Part shown: positions 22,431 to 32,597 of the stretch, piece after piece
Layout of the letters: each line of letters starts with the position of its first letter
Position numbering within the stretch: position 1 is the stretch's first letter
Assembly (NCBI GenBank): GCA_032716605.1
Contig: CM064552.1
Coordinates: 7,509,565-7,573,564 of the forward strand
DNA: 64,000 nucleotides
Direction of reading: 5' to 3'
From: Paralithodes platypus
Lineage: Eukaryota > Arthropoda > Malacostraca > Decapoda > Lithodidae
Program-made: the position numbers and the translations under genes
The notes under the pieces: generated by a model
The model's database searches: none
Seen by the model: the letters and a program-made list of their open reading frames with translations, nothing else
Told to the model about the DNA's origin: nothing

Positions 22431-22982
22431 GTTTAAACCTCGGATTGACTGCTTGAGCTGCATTCTTACACTTGTCATTACTTATTTATGTAATCCTCGC
22501 TTAGAATACCTCCAAAGACTCTGCAAATAATCAGTGACAGTCTTTGTTATTTTATATTATGGGTTCCTTATGGATTAGTGTAAGCAATCATGAGTAATTT
22601 AAGGTTTTTATAACTTCGATCTAGAGTCAAACCTACCCTCCCGCAGGTTTAAACCTCGGATCGAGTAATCCGCGGATTGACTGGATAAGCGGCTCAGGAT
22701 TGCATTCTGAATACCGATAGTCCTGGATTGGGTTTCAATCTCAGGTTTAAACCAGCGAGAAAGTTTAAACAACTGTTCTGAATTCGGGCGTTATGAGTCA
22801 TTTTACTTCCTGACATCCTTCCTCGGATGAGATAATCGTCTGGCTGTGACAATTTGAAGAACAGGACGTGAACTGATGTATAGTTGTGTAGAGAGCATTG
22901 GAGTATTATTTGCGAGTTTCCTTTTCAAGCCCCTTAATTAACACTACCAGTGACGGAGATCAAAAGATATACTAGATGTTGG

Positions 22983-22986
<4 letters not shown>

Positions 22987-23050
<64 letters not shown>
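22987..23050. repeat. (TA)n microsatellite
   Basis: About 64 bp of pure TA. Confidence 0.95.
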
Positions 23051-23051
<1 letters not shown>

Positions 23052-23267
23052 CGACACTTAAATGGCGACATAGCTATTAAAATGAGTATCGAACCCAAAC
23101 GAAACCAAACAATACATAATTATAGTCCAGATGCTTCAGAACGTGGCTTTAAAAGTTCAAAATCTCGTGTAACTGTATAAATGCTGAGAACTTCACTGTG
23201 CAATTCTGAGCATACTGTATAGGGTATATTAAAGCAATGTATGGTCTCGTGAAGATTCGATATATAG

Positions 23268-23491
23268 GTTCACCCATTCTGTACCGGCGACATCATTTTA
23301 AAATATATCCTAACTATATTTCACGATTGTGTGCATTTAGAAAAGTATCTATGGTAGTAAAAAAAGGGTAATTTAGTGAGATAGTTCGAAGCCTGTTTAT
23401 TGCTGGAGGCATTTATTTTTATTCTGAATGGAATCGTCTAATAGTTGCCAGAAAATAACGCCAAGGACGTCACCGGTAATGTGTGGGTTAA
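23268..23491. mobile_element. Family B element
   Basis: Left CCCATTCTGTACCGGCGAC, right GTCACCGGTAATGTGTGGGTTAA. The interior shows B halves (CACGATTGTGTGCATTTAG; GAATCGTCTAATAGTTGCC). Confidence 0.7.
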
Positions 23492-23601
23492 ATAGACAGG
23501 TGGATAGACAGATGCGAAAGAGTGGTCTCAAAGGGAAGAGTGAAGAAAACTGTAGAAAGGAAGAAAGAAGTAGAAGAGTAAAAGATGATTGGCTGTACGA
23601 A

Positions 23602-24030
23602 CTATACCCTGTTTCAAATAAGTAGTCCTAGACTATTGAACGGTAGTGCTAATAAGTCATGTCCCAGCTGTCATTACGTTTGGCTTGCTCTGTGCTGTAT
23701 TAAAGTCTGTCAGATGTTGAATAGGGTGGGTAAGTGTAGGAACATGTTTGTATATGTCACTCGATATGAAGAAATGAAGCCTATATATTGTTGATAGAAA
23801 TTATTGATCAAAACATACATGGTGCTGAGATATCACTTATTAGCGCGATTGAACATTAACCTCTATTCCTCACAAACGACTGGAGGAATCGAGCTAATAT
23901 TTATACCATGTGGGAAGGGTCAGCCAGGGAATAGGGGTGGAAATTTACAGCCCATTTGCTTTAGCTCTTTCTGAGTTACATAGGTTAGGGTTCACGATTT
24001 CTTGCCTACCTATTTGAAACAGGGTATAGT
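23602..24030. mobile_element. TA-flanked MITE, family C
   Basis: Left TATACCCTGTTTCAAATAAG and right CTATTTGAAACAGGGTATAG are inverted. About 429 bp, no ORF. Terminal TACCCTGTTTCAAA is of Tc1/mariner type by style. The right part (CTGTAAATTTCCACC complement, ATTTGCTTTAGCTC) is shared with the element at 62805-62985. Confidence 0.7.
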
Positions 24031-24044
24031 ACGTCTTGCTATTC

Positions 24045-24111
24045 CATAATATATCGTCTAAATATAGCTAGAATTAAATTTAAAAAAACGTCGCCGGTAC
24101 AGAAGGGTTAA
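24045..24111. mobile_element. Family B right-end fragment
   Basis: ATATCGTCTAAATATAGCTA and ACGTCGCCGGTACAGAAGGG followed by TTAA. Confidence 0.55.
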
Positions 24112-24479
24112 ATACCTGTTCAGCATGATCGAGCTGATTACACTAGTTACAGACAATACTCACAACTACAGCCACTCCAACAGTACAGAAATATTCAACA
24201 TAAGCTGTAAACAATACATACAACCTCAGTAAGCCGAACGGAGTAACCGTGGTGTGGCACAGAGGATGTCATCGTTCTCTTGAGGATAGGCCGGTCCTGC
24301 AGGGCTCTATATAAGGCTTATGATGATGACGATGATAATTCTCCCATCAACTGAAGAATTATTTAATAGTCAAGCACTGGCTCTATGTGTAAAAATGTAA
24401 ACATGAGTAAATATTGACAATTCACAGTACATGTATAGCATAATTATACGATAATGGAAAAAGTATGCCCTAGTCACCT

Positions 24480-24895
24480 AGTGAATAGAAATTACTGATT
24501 CGACTCTCTGTGGAGTCCTCCTCACGTGAAGATGACTCCAAAGAGGTTGTTGTTGTTGTTGCTGTTCCCCAGGCTGTCTGGCCGAGCAGCCCCAAGGTCC
24601 CGAGCAAGACCAAGACCATAACAGAGCGCACCCACAGAACCCTCCCTGTTTACCACTAATAAAGCCTAGGTGACCGAAGCCACTCAAGACGGGGAGCTGA
24701 GGAGGGTGAGGAAACGCCTGGGAAACCAAAGCCCACCCAAGGCCCTGTGCCCCTCAGCAATTATGAAGGGAATGTTGAGGGGCAAAGGTAAAATGTGACG
24801 CTTTGGCTCCCTATCTGCCAACCTCTAGATTGGCAGTAGGGAGGTCAGTCCACGGAAAAGACGCCGTCACTTGAGATCTAGAAGATATATACAGT
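24480..24895 (-). mobile_element. (CAA)n-tailed retroposon
   Basis: On the minus strand a GC-rich body runs into (CAA)n (GTT repeats at 24546-24563 on plus), with GGGGCTGCTCGGCCAGACAG just before the tail. The same junction in inverted orientation lies at 465-552. The 83-codon frame through it (24478-24729) has no recognised motif. Confidence 0.55.
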
Positions 24896-25010
24896 AAGTA
24901 AAAGGAACAGTTAGAGTAAGCTATAGGTATGGCAGAGAACTCTCAGCTCTCACTCTGATAGACCAGCCCATCACTCCAAAGAGGTAAATGTTACTTTCGT
25001 TTCTTTACAA

Positions 25011-25011
<1 letters not shown>

Positions 25012-25061
<50 letters not shown>
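25012..25061. repeat. (CA)n microsatellite
   Basis: About 49 bp of CA. More CA-rich stretches lie at 25260-25285, 25754-25782 and 25876-25971. Confidence 0.95.
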
Positions 25062-25063
<2 letters not shown>

Positions 25064-25289
25064 TTGTTCTGCCGTGTGGGTAGGTTCTCCACGTTCGTTT
25101 AAACCAAGAGAAAAATACACTGTATATGCAAATGAAGGGATGGTTCGTGACTGTATGACCCTAACCGTCCATGCAGGTACGTGCTTCTTCAAGGTGAGGC
25201 TAATGTGTACCTTGTTGTGAGTGTACCTGCTACATAACTCACCACACCTTCCTTATGATCCACACACACATACACACACACGCACATAC

Positions 25290-25560
25290 AGCTCTCGTCT
25301 CACACACGAGGGGTTGGGGGTTCAATCCCCGGCCGGGCGGAGACAAATTGGGCTTGTCTCCTTTCATGTGTTAGCCTCAGTTCACCTAGCTGTAAATAGG
25401 TACCTGGAATAAGTGGACGACGTTGTGACGTCCCATCTGGGGTTGGCAAAAATGGTACAAGGCGAGATGGGTATCATAATTATGGTTCACCTAAGCTGAT
25501 GGCTACCTAAGCCTTCGGGCGAGACGGTACCGTCTATAGTGAGAATGGTACCATACAGAT
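25290..25560 (+). mobile_element. tRNA-derived SINE, second member
   Basis: Begins inside a CA repeat with the right half of a tRNA-like head (CTCGTCTCACACACGAG anticodon-arm-like, B box GGTTCAATCCCCGGCC). It then shares TTGGGCTTGTCTCCTTT and CACCTAGCTGTAAATAGGTA with 10505-10565. The A box is lost in the microsatellite. Confidence 0.7.
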
Positions 25561-26185
25561 CCACCCTAAGACTTCGTTTCCGATGTCGCCAATTGGCTAA
25601 AAATACAGACTACACACACATCCACAGCCATTCCAACAGTACATAAAACACAACATGCATTTCACGCAATACATTCCCAGTTAAGGAGGCGCGATAATAA
25701 TGAGCTTAGCTCGCATTGCGTGGATTCCCCTTGACGAACAAGTAACTGAGTAACACACATATACACACACACACACACACATATATTTCTTATTTGACTT
25801 AACATTGACTTAGAATACCAAATATATCGACATGGGAATAAATAATGGTACAGTGTGTAAATTGTAACAAAAAACATCACACACACAAAGACACACACAC
25901 ACTTACGCACACACACACATACTCATACCCACACACACACACACACATACACACACACACACACACACACCTGCTACCTTTTCCCCGACCCCCCTATACA
26001 TAAACATTAGGGGAAACTGCGTATTTGGGTTCCTTGGGTCCAGTTTGGTTTTCGGTCTCGGGTATTCGAAGGTATAGTTTTGTATTCATTATAGTGTATG
26101 CTTTAATTAAATTATATATTCTATTCATTATGGCGAGTATAGAAATGTTGACCTTTAATTACTCAGAAAAACAAAGCTGACAATG

Positions 26186-26813
26186 TTAAGGGGAGCTGGT
26201 TCACTTTTTGGGCGATTTTTGCATGTATTCGTTATGTTTCTAGTTTCCTCCCTAGTCCTCCATCAAATTATGTTTCTAGTTTCCTCCCTAGTCCTCCATC
26301 AAATTATGTTTCTAGTTTCCTCCCTAGTCCTCCATCAAATTATGTTTCTAGTTTCCTCCCTAGTCCTCCATCAAATTATGTTTCTAGTTTCCTCCCTAGT
26401 CCTCCATCAAATTATGTTTCTAGTTTCCTCCCTAGTCCTCCATCAAATTATGTTTCTAGTTTCCTCCCTAGTCCTCCATCAAATTATGTTTCTAGTTTCC
26501 TCCCTAGTCCTCCATCAAATTAATAAAAAACAAAACATCCATTAGATCCCCCTTCTAGATTAATTTGTAAACATTTTGGTAGACAAATTTCCCGGCCAAA
26601 GGCCGGTTCTTCCAACATTACAGGCTCACTATCGTTCGCCAGGGAAAAAATCCACACCTAAATAGCACGAAAGGTCTAAATATTGACGAAGAAATGGAGC
26701 GAAAGGTCTTATAATCGACTAACTAATGGGGCAAACATCTTAACATCTGAATAACTAATGGGGCTAAACATGAGGGAGAAAGTAGTCCAGAAAAGCGGCC
26801 CCTCCCCCCTTAA
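26186..26813 (-). mobile_element. Family A element expanded by a 36-bp repeat
   Basis: TTAAGGGGAGCTGGTTCACT at the left, CCCCTCCCCCCTTAA at the right. The reverse-order A interior is present. One segment (TTCTAGTTTCCTCCCTAG and CCTCCATCAAAT) is amplified to about eight copies, so the element is 628 bp rather than about 365. Confidence 0.8.
26233..26522 (-). repeat. 36-bp minisatellite inside family A
   Basis: Eight near-identical 36-bp units (each holds CTAGTTTCCTCCCTAGTCC). Because 36 is a multiple of three, a 120-codon frame with a 12-residue repeat appears; I do not regard it as a gene. Confidence 0.95.
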
Positions 26814-26935
26814 TTAACCCTGTAACTTCCCAAATGCCTTCCAAACTGAAGAAACTCGTCTAATGACAACCCAAATAAACTGAAGAAACGCACCCTCGAT
26901 TACTGAAGACAAAATATAGCCTAATACAACAAGGA
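26810..26935. mobile_element. Family B-prime fragment
   Basis: TTAACCCTGTAACTTCC, then GAAACTCGTCTAATGACAAC and AATAAACTGAAGAAACGC. It shares the TTAA region with the preceding A element. Confidence 0.5.
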
Positions 26936-26966
26936 GAATACCTCAAACACGACTATCAATTCATCC

Positions 26967-27325
26967 TTTTAACCCGGTCGGTTTTCTGGACCACTTTCTC
27001 CCCTTATGTTTAGCCCCATTAGTTTTCAGATGTTTGCCCCATTAGTTAGTCGATTTTAAGACCTTTCGCCCCATTGCTTAGTCAATATTTAGACCTTTCG
27101 TGCTATTTAGGTGTCGAATTTTTCCCTAGCGAACGATAGTGAGCCTGTAATGTTGGAAGAACCGGCCTTCGGCCTGGACATTTTTCTACCGAAAAATGTA
27201 CAAATTAATCTAGAAGGGGAATCTAATGGATGTTTTTTTTTATTTTGCTGGAGGTCTAGGGAGGAAACTAGAAAAATAATGAATACATGCAAAAATCGCC
27301 CAAAAAGTGAACCATCTCCCCTTAA
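26967..27325 (+). mobile_element. Family A element
   Basis: Left end degraded (TTTAACCCGGTCGGTTTTCT), right end ACCATCTCCCCTTAA. All A landmarks in order, including CGGCCTTCGGCC. Plus- and minus-strand frames of 116-119 codons overlap here and are not genes. Confidence 0.75.
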
Positions 27326-27545
27326 CCCTTTCCAGATTAGATTACACATTTGTTTTTTTATGTTCCGGCTATTATTAGTCGACTGTATTAAGATTAGGAA
27401 GGGTATTATGGAAGTCAGAGGGTGCATTAAGACTGTCTTTACTCGTTCGATTCCCACAGATCCTTCCTAAGCTGTATATAATTGTCTAATAATGGTACCC
27501 AGAATAAACTGTCAAAATGCGTGATAATCTCCAAAGGGTGAACTG
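27322..27545. mobile_element. Family B-prime element sharing TTAA with family A
   Basis: TTAACCCTTTCCAGATTAGA at the left and TAATCTCCAAAGGGTGAA at the right, with inverted interior halves (TTATTAGTCGACTGTATTAA; AATTGTCTAATAATGG). Its first TTAA is the last TTAA of the preceding A element. Confidence 0.65.
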
Positions 27546-27570
27546 CCGATAAGAAGGCGGAATGGTAGGG

Positions 27571-27909
27571 TTAAGGGGAGATTTCCACTGGAGGGATTTT
27601 TTTTTCTGGACCCCTTTCTCTCTCATGTTTAGCCCCATTGTTTTTTAGATTTTAAGACGCTCGCCCCCTTTAGTTTGGCGATTTTAAGAACTTTCGCCCC
27701 ATTTCTGTCAATTTTAAGAACTTTCGTGCCATTTAGGTGTCGATTTTTTCCTGGCGAGCGATAGCGAGCCTGTAATTTGAGAGGAACCGGCCTTCGGCCG
27801 GGAAATTTTTCTACCGAAAAATGTACAAATTTATCTTGAAAGGGGGTCTAGGGGCTGTAATTTTAAGCTTGATGGAGTTCTAGGGAAGAAACTAAATACC
27901 TCCCCTTAA
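27571..27909 (+). mobile_element. Family A element, TTAA-flanked
   Basis: TTAAGGGGAGATTTCCACTG at the left and AAATACCTCCCCTTAA at the right. The interior contains GGAACCGGCCTTCGGCCGGG and GCGAGCGATAGCGAGCC. It lies immediately beside the 16-bp minisatellite. Confidence 0.8.
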
Positions 27910-27939
27910 TATCGGTGGAGTTCAACGGTATACTCTGGT

Positions 27940-29145
27940 CGGGTAAACTAGTCGCTCCGGCCTCTTGTTGTTCTGGCCAGCCCCTGTTGCTCCGGCCCCT
28001 TGATGTTCCGACCCCTTGCCACTCCGGCCCAGTGTTGTTTCGGCCTCTTGTTGTACTAGTCCCTTGTTATTCCGGCCCCTTAATTCCTCTGAACCCTTGA
28101 TGTTCCAGTCCTTTGTTGTTCTGGTCCCTTGTTGTTCCAGTCCCTTGTTGTTCCGGTCCCTTGTTGTTCCAGTCCCTTGTTGTTCTAGTCCCTTGTTGTT
28201 CCAGTCCCTTGTTGTTCTAGTCCCTTGTTGTTCCAGTCCCTTGTTGTTCCAGTCCCTTGTTGTTCTGGTCCCTTGTTGTTCCAGTCCCTTGTTGTTCCAG
28301 TCCTTTGTTGTTCCGGTCCCTTGTTGTTCCAGTCCCTTGTTGTTCCAGTCCCTTGTTGTTCCAGTCCCTTGTTGTTCCAGTCCCTTGTTGTTCCAGTCCC
28401 TTGTTGTTCCAGTCCCTTGTTGTTCCAGTCCCTTGTTGTTCCAGTCCCTTGTTGTTCCGGTCCCTTGTTGTTCCAGTCCCTTGTTGTTCCAGTCCCTTGT
28501 TGTTCCAGTCCTTGTTGTTCCGGTCCCTTGTTGTTCCAGTCCCTTGTTGTTCCAGTCCCTTGTTGTTCCAGTCCCTTGTTGTTCCAGTCCCTTGTTGTTC
28601 CAGTCCCTTGTTGTTCCAGTCCCTTGTTGTTCCGGTCCCTTGTTGTTCCAGTCCCTTGTTGTTCCAGTCCCTTGTTGTTCCGGTCCCTTGTTGTTCCAGT
28701 CCCTTGTTGTTCCAGTCCCTTGTTGTTCCAGTCCCTTGTTGTTCTGGTCCCTTGTTGTTCCAGTCCCTTGCTGTTCCAGTCCTTTGTTGTTCTGGTCCCT
28801 TGTTGTTCCAGTCCCTTGTTGTTCCAGTCCCTTGTTGTTCCAGTCCCTTGTTGTTCCAGTCCCTTGTTGTTCCGGCCCCTTGTTGTTCCGGCCTCTTGTC
28901 ACTGCGGACCTTGTCACTGCAGACCTTGTCACTCTGGCCCCTTATTGTTCTGGCCCCTTGTCACTCCGGCCCCTTGTCACTCCGGCCCCTTGTCACTCCG
29001 GCCCCTTGTTGTTCCGGCCTCTTGTCACTGCGGACCTTGTCACTGCAGACCTTGTCACTCTGGCCCCTTATTGTTCTGGCCCCTTGTCACTCCGGCCCCT
29101 TGTCACTCCGGCCCCTTGTTGCTCCGGCCTCTTGTTATTCAGCCA
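27940..29145 (+). repeat. 16-bp minisatellite array with composite 3' end
   Basis: About 45-50 copies of a 16-bp unit CCAGTCCCTTGTTGTT (variants CCGG and CTGG) from about 28085 to 28880, flanked by diverged GGCCCCTTG units from 27940. From about 28865 a ~140-bp block (GTCACTGCGGACCTTG, GTCACTCTGGCCCCTTA) occurs twice in tandem. The 336- to 390-codon frames on both strands are by-products. Confidence 0.95.
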
Positions 29146-29502
29146 CTTTGTATTGCTTCAGTCTCTTGTCTCCCATATTATAATTTGAAATATTAGACCA
29201 CTTGGATGGAACTGATCTCGACTTTGGCTTACAGACTCTTTCATCAACCAATTTATCTCAGGAGGGACCACACTGTTGTAATTATCTTGGACTGGTTTAG
29301 AAAGAAGGTTGCAGTATATAAAAACATCGAGTAACACAATATTTGAGGTCATATTTTTTTACCGAGGCTGAAGGTTAGGCCAATGTTAAAGTTTAGGTGT
29401 GTGTGTGTGTGTGTGTGTGTGTAATGATTTAACTAATAATAATTGTGTGTGTGTATGTGTTTAGAATAATGCTTAAAATATTATCATATCATATCAGTCA
29501 GC

Positions 29503-29734
29503 ATATATTTTTGTTTTGACAGCAAGCTAAATTTGTACATTTTTCGATAGAAAAATGTCTCCGGCGAAGCCGGATTTCTCCATACAATGCTGGCTCGCTA
29601 TCGCTCGCCAGGAAGAAATCGACACCTGGATAGGGATAAACGTCTTAAAACAGTTGGCTGAATGGGGCCGAATGGATACAAGCCAGAGAAAGAGAGAAAA
29701 GGAGAGAAAGATAAACAAAAAACGGTGACCTTAA
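29503..29734. mobile_element. Foldback family A-prime, partial
   Basis: Centre and right arm of the foldback: AAATTTGTACATTTTTCGAT, CTCCGGCGAAGCCGGA hairpin, GGCTCGCTATCGCTCGCCAG, GGGGCCGAATGGATACAAGC, then GGTGACCTTAA. Confidence 0.65.
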
Positions 29735-29848
29735 ACCGGCAACATGTTTTATGAATGAGGTGAACGTCCTATATCTCCACCTGAACAAAAACATTATAAC
29801 AGGACATCCATTCAAGACCCCTTGTTCTGTATGCACGGATAATAATCG

Positions 29849-30179
29849 TTAAATGGGGGGGGGGGATGGTTCGTTTTTGTGGTCCCCCCCCCCCCCCCCC
29901 GCCCTTCTCCCTCATGTTTAGCCCCAGTAGTTTCTTTTAGATTTTAAGACGTTCAGCTTCTTAGTTTGGCGATTTTAAGACTTTACACCCCCTTTCACGG
30001 TAAATATTAAGACTTTTCGTGCCATTTAAATCTCGATTTTACGAACGATAGCGAGCCTGTAATTTTAAGAGTAATCGGCCTTTGGCCGGGAGATTTTTCT
30101 ACCGAAAAATGTACAAATCCATCTTGAAGGTGGGTCTAGGGAGTGTTTTTAACAGCTTGATGGAGGTCTGGGGAAAAAA

Positions 30180-30244
<65 letters not shown>

Positions 30245-30284
30245 ATAAAACAATATGCAAATAAATACGGCCATCCCCCCTTAA
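29849..30284 (+). mobile_element. Family A element with internal (TA)n
   Basis: TTAAATGGGGGG...GATGG at the left, GGCCATCCCCCCTTAA at the right. It has C-run and (TA)n (30182-30242) expansions inside. A landmarks remain, including GGCCTTTGGCCGG. Confidence 0.75.
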
Positions 30285-30394
30285 GGCTTTTACCAATAAG
30301 CACTTGAGCGACCGTCACACTGTTACGTAAGAAGGGTGCTCTCTCTCTGCCATAGTCAAGGAAGATTAAGGAAGACTAAGCTATGAAGGACAAC

Positions 30395-30830
30395 TTAATA
30401 TCACACAATTTTCAACCCTCTGAGTGTATGAAGGAGACAAAAGGGGTGAAGATGCCTGGACAGACGAAGTTTAAAGCATTTTAAGTCATAGGATGAAGGA
30501 AAGCTTGATTGAGAGAGAGAGAGAGAGTACCAGAGTCCACTTGTTGAGTAGAAGAAAGACTGAGAAAATTTGCCAATTTTTGGGTTGGAGAGCTGGACAG
30601 AATAGGAGTGGGACTGTGTTGTAAGGTGGGTGCCTCGCACTCGCCGTAAGGGAGGGGGTATGCATTGAGAGAGCGATAGAAGAGTGAAAGAGATGCAACA
30701 TTGCGGCGTGTAGAAAGAGATTGTAGGGAAAAAAGACAATATCGAGGTGCAAGAGCCACCACAGGCACAGGTGGCGTAAATATGACAGGCTCTCTTTGTT
30801 ATTATTGGCTCCGAAAACAACTTTAGTCTT
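30395..30830 (-). pseudogene. LINE C-terminal/3' fragment (Jockey-like)
   Basis: Minus-strand frames of 95-139 codons give STRRNVASLSLFYRSLN, then a Pro/Ser-rich stretch and SSTQQVDSGTLSLSL, FLHPMT / FPSSYDLKCFKLRLS. RRNVASL-LFYR is shared with the Jockey-like LINE at 52095-52130 and with the fragment at 43840-44163. The frame changes more than once, so this is a dead 3' piece. A ~110-bp segment repeated at 43050-43560 follows. Confidence 0.6.
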
Positions 30831-31082
30831 AGTGCTCAATGTCGTGAAAGATGCCGTTTAGGAGGAGTGCGTCAAAGCTTCCAAAGACGATAACATTCAA
30901 TTAAGCAAAACACAGCCCTCTTCCTAACGAAATCGGGAATGACAATGACGAATGGACATGTTGTATTTGTACATATCTTATTCATATGAGTAGGACCAAA
31001 ACTATTACCACAAGAGAAACATCTATGAAATCTATATATTGTCGAAATTGGTTGTAAAATCCTCTTCTCGGACAGACAAAAG

Positions 31083-31730
31083 GTACACAGATTATATAAC
31101 AACAAAGGGTACACAGATTATATTATAACAAAGGGTACACAGATTATATAACAACAAAGGGTACACAGATTATATAACACCAAAGGGTACACAGATTATA
31201 TAACAACAAAGGTACACAGATTATATAACAACAAAGGGTACACAGATTATATAACAACAAAGGGTACACAGATTATATAACAACAAAGGGTACACAGATT
31301 ATATAACAACAAAGGGTACACAGATTATATAACACCAAAGGGTACACAGATTATATAACAACAAAGGGTACACAGATTATATAACAACAAAGGGTACACA
31401 GATTATATTATAACAAAGGGTACACAGATTATATTATAACAAAGGGTACACAGATTATATAACAACAAAGGGTACACAGATTATATAACAACAAAGGGTA
31501 CACAGATTATATAACAACAAAGGGTACACAGATTATATAACAACAAAGGGTACACAGATTATATAACACCAAAGGGTACACAGATTATATAACAACAAAG
31601 GGTACACAGATTATATAACAACAAAGGGTACACAGATTATATTATAACAAAGGGTACACAGATTATATTATAACAAAGGGTACACAGATTATATAACAAC
31701 AAAGGGTACACAGATTATATAACAACGAAG
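31083..31730 (+). repeat. 26-bp minisatellite with 9-unit higher-order pattern
   Basis: 25 units of a 26-bp repeat (TACACAGATTATAT plus AACAACAAAGGG). Three variants differ at the join: A (AACAAC), B (AACACC), C (TATAAC). The order from 31083 is A C A B A A A A A B A A C C A A A A B A A C C A A, giving a repeated block AAAABAACC. One unit lacks a G. Confidence 0.95.
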
Positions 31731-31849
31731 GAACGAAATGTCGGCAATTGTCCAAACTCGTTGTACTGTAGGCCCTAGAGAGAGAGAGAGAGAGAGAGAG
31801 CCGGGACTTCCCCCTTTCTCAAACCAGTTGCTCAGGTGTTGGTTCTACA

Positions 31850-32228
31850 GGTGTCGTCACCGACATTTTTTATCTTTCTCTCCTTTTCTCTTTCTCTGGC
31901 TTGTATCCATTCGGCCCCATTCAGCCAACTGTTTTAAGACGTTTATCCCCATCCAGGTGTCGATTTCTTCCTGGCGAGCGATAGCGAGCCAGCATTGTAT
32001 GGAGAAATCGGGCTTCGCCGTAGAAATTTTTCGATAGAAAAATGTACAAATTTAGCTTGCTATAAAACAAAAGTATATATATATGCTAGCTCGCTACCGC
32101 TCGCCAGGAAAATATTGACACCTGGATGGGGGTAAACGTCTTAAAACAGTAGGGTGAATGGGGCCGAATGGATACAAGCCAAAGAGAGAGGGAGAGAAAG
32201 AGAAAAAAAGGGAGGTGGGCTCCCTTAA
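31850..32228. mobile_element. Foldback family A-prime, near-complete
   Basis: Left arm TCTTTCTCTGGCTTGTATCC and ATTCGGCCCCATTCAG, centre CGATAGAAAAATGTACAAAT, right arm CTGAATGG-like GGGGCCGAATGGATACAAGC ending GTGGGCTCCCTTAA. The arms pair over most of their length. The left terminus is degraded. Confidence 0.7.
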
Positions 32229-32298
32229 GGCGGTACCTGGAAGTTATGACATGGGAGAGAGAGAGAGAGAATGTGTACGTGTGTTGTGACAGGGATAG

Positions 32299-32300
<2 letters not shown>

Positions 32301-32368
<68 letters not shown>
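32301..32368. repeat. (TAA)n microsatellite
   Basis: About 66 bp of TAA/AAT. Confidence 0.95.
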
Positions 32369-32597
32369 CGGTTTATTGATAATTGCAACCGTAGGCTGAA
32401 AATGTACAGAGGAACAGGTTTTAGCTTAACTCCAACTTATATTATCTAATAATAAGGACCAAAGCATGAGGTTGTATAAGAGCTGTTTGACGAGATCAAC
32501 ATTATGTACTAGGTTGGCGGGTGATTTTCCAGATTGAGATACTATGTTGCAAAGGAGCTATTGACTAGTAAACATTGTGTACAAGGTACGCTGTAAG

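Larger units (their letters stand above)
17971..22789. mobile_element. Large TIR element (~4.8 kb) with nested insertions
   Basis: The left end GCCCGAATTCAGAACAGT continuing GGTTTAAAC is repeated inverted at 22763-22789 (26 of 27 positions match). Sub-terminal GGTTTAAACCTCGGAT-type words occur in both orientations near both ends (17992, 18021, 22433, 22646, 22745), a layout common in DNA transposons. No transposase frame survives; the interior holds another TIR element and a SINE. Superfamily unknown; a PIF/Harbinger-like origin is a guess. Confidence 0.6.

Noticed and set aside
27922..29196. Repeat proteins of 308-390 codons on both strands
   Set aside because: They are generated by the 16-bp minisatellite. 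All frames are open and there is no start context or conserved fold.
31083..31730. CRISPR-like array (regular 26-bp repeats)
   Set aside because: There are no unique spacers between repeats; units are directly adjacent and the window is eukaryotic.
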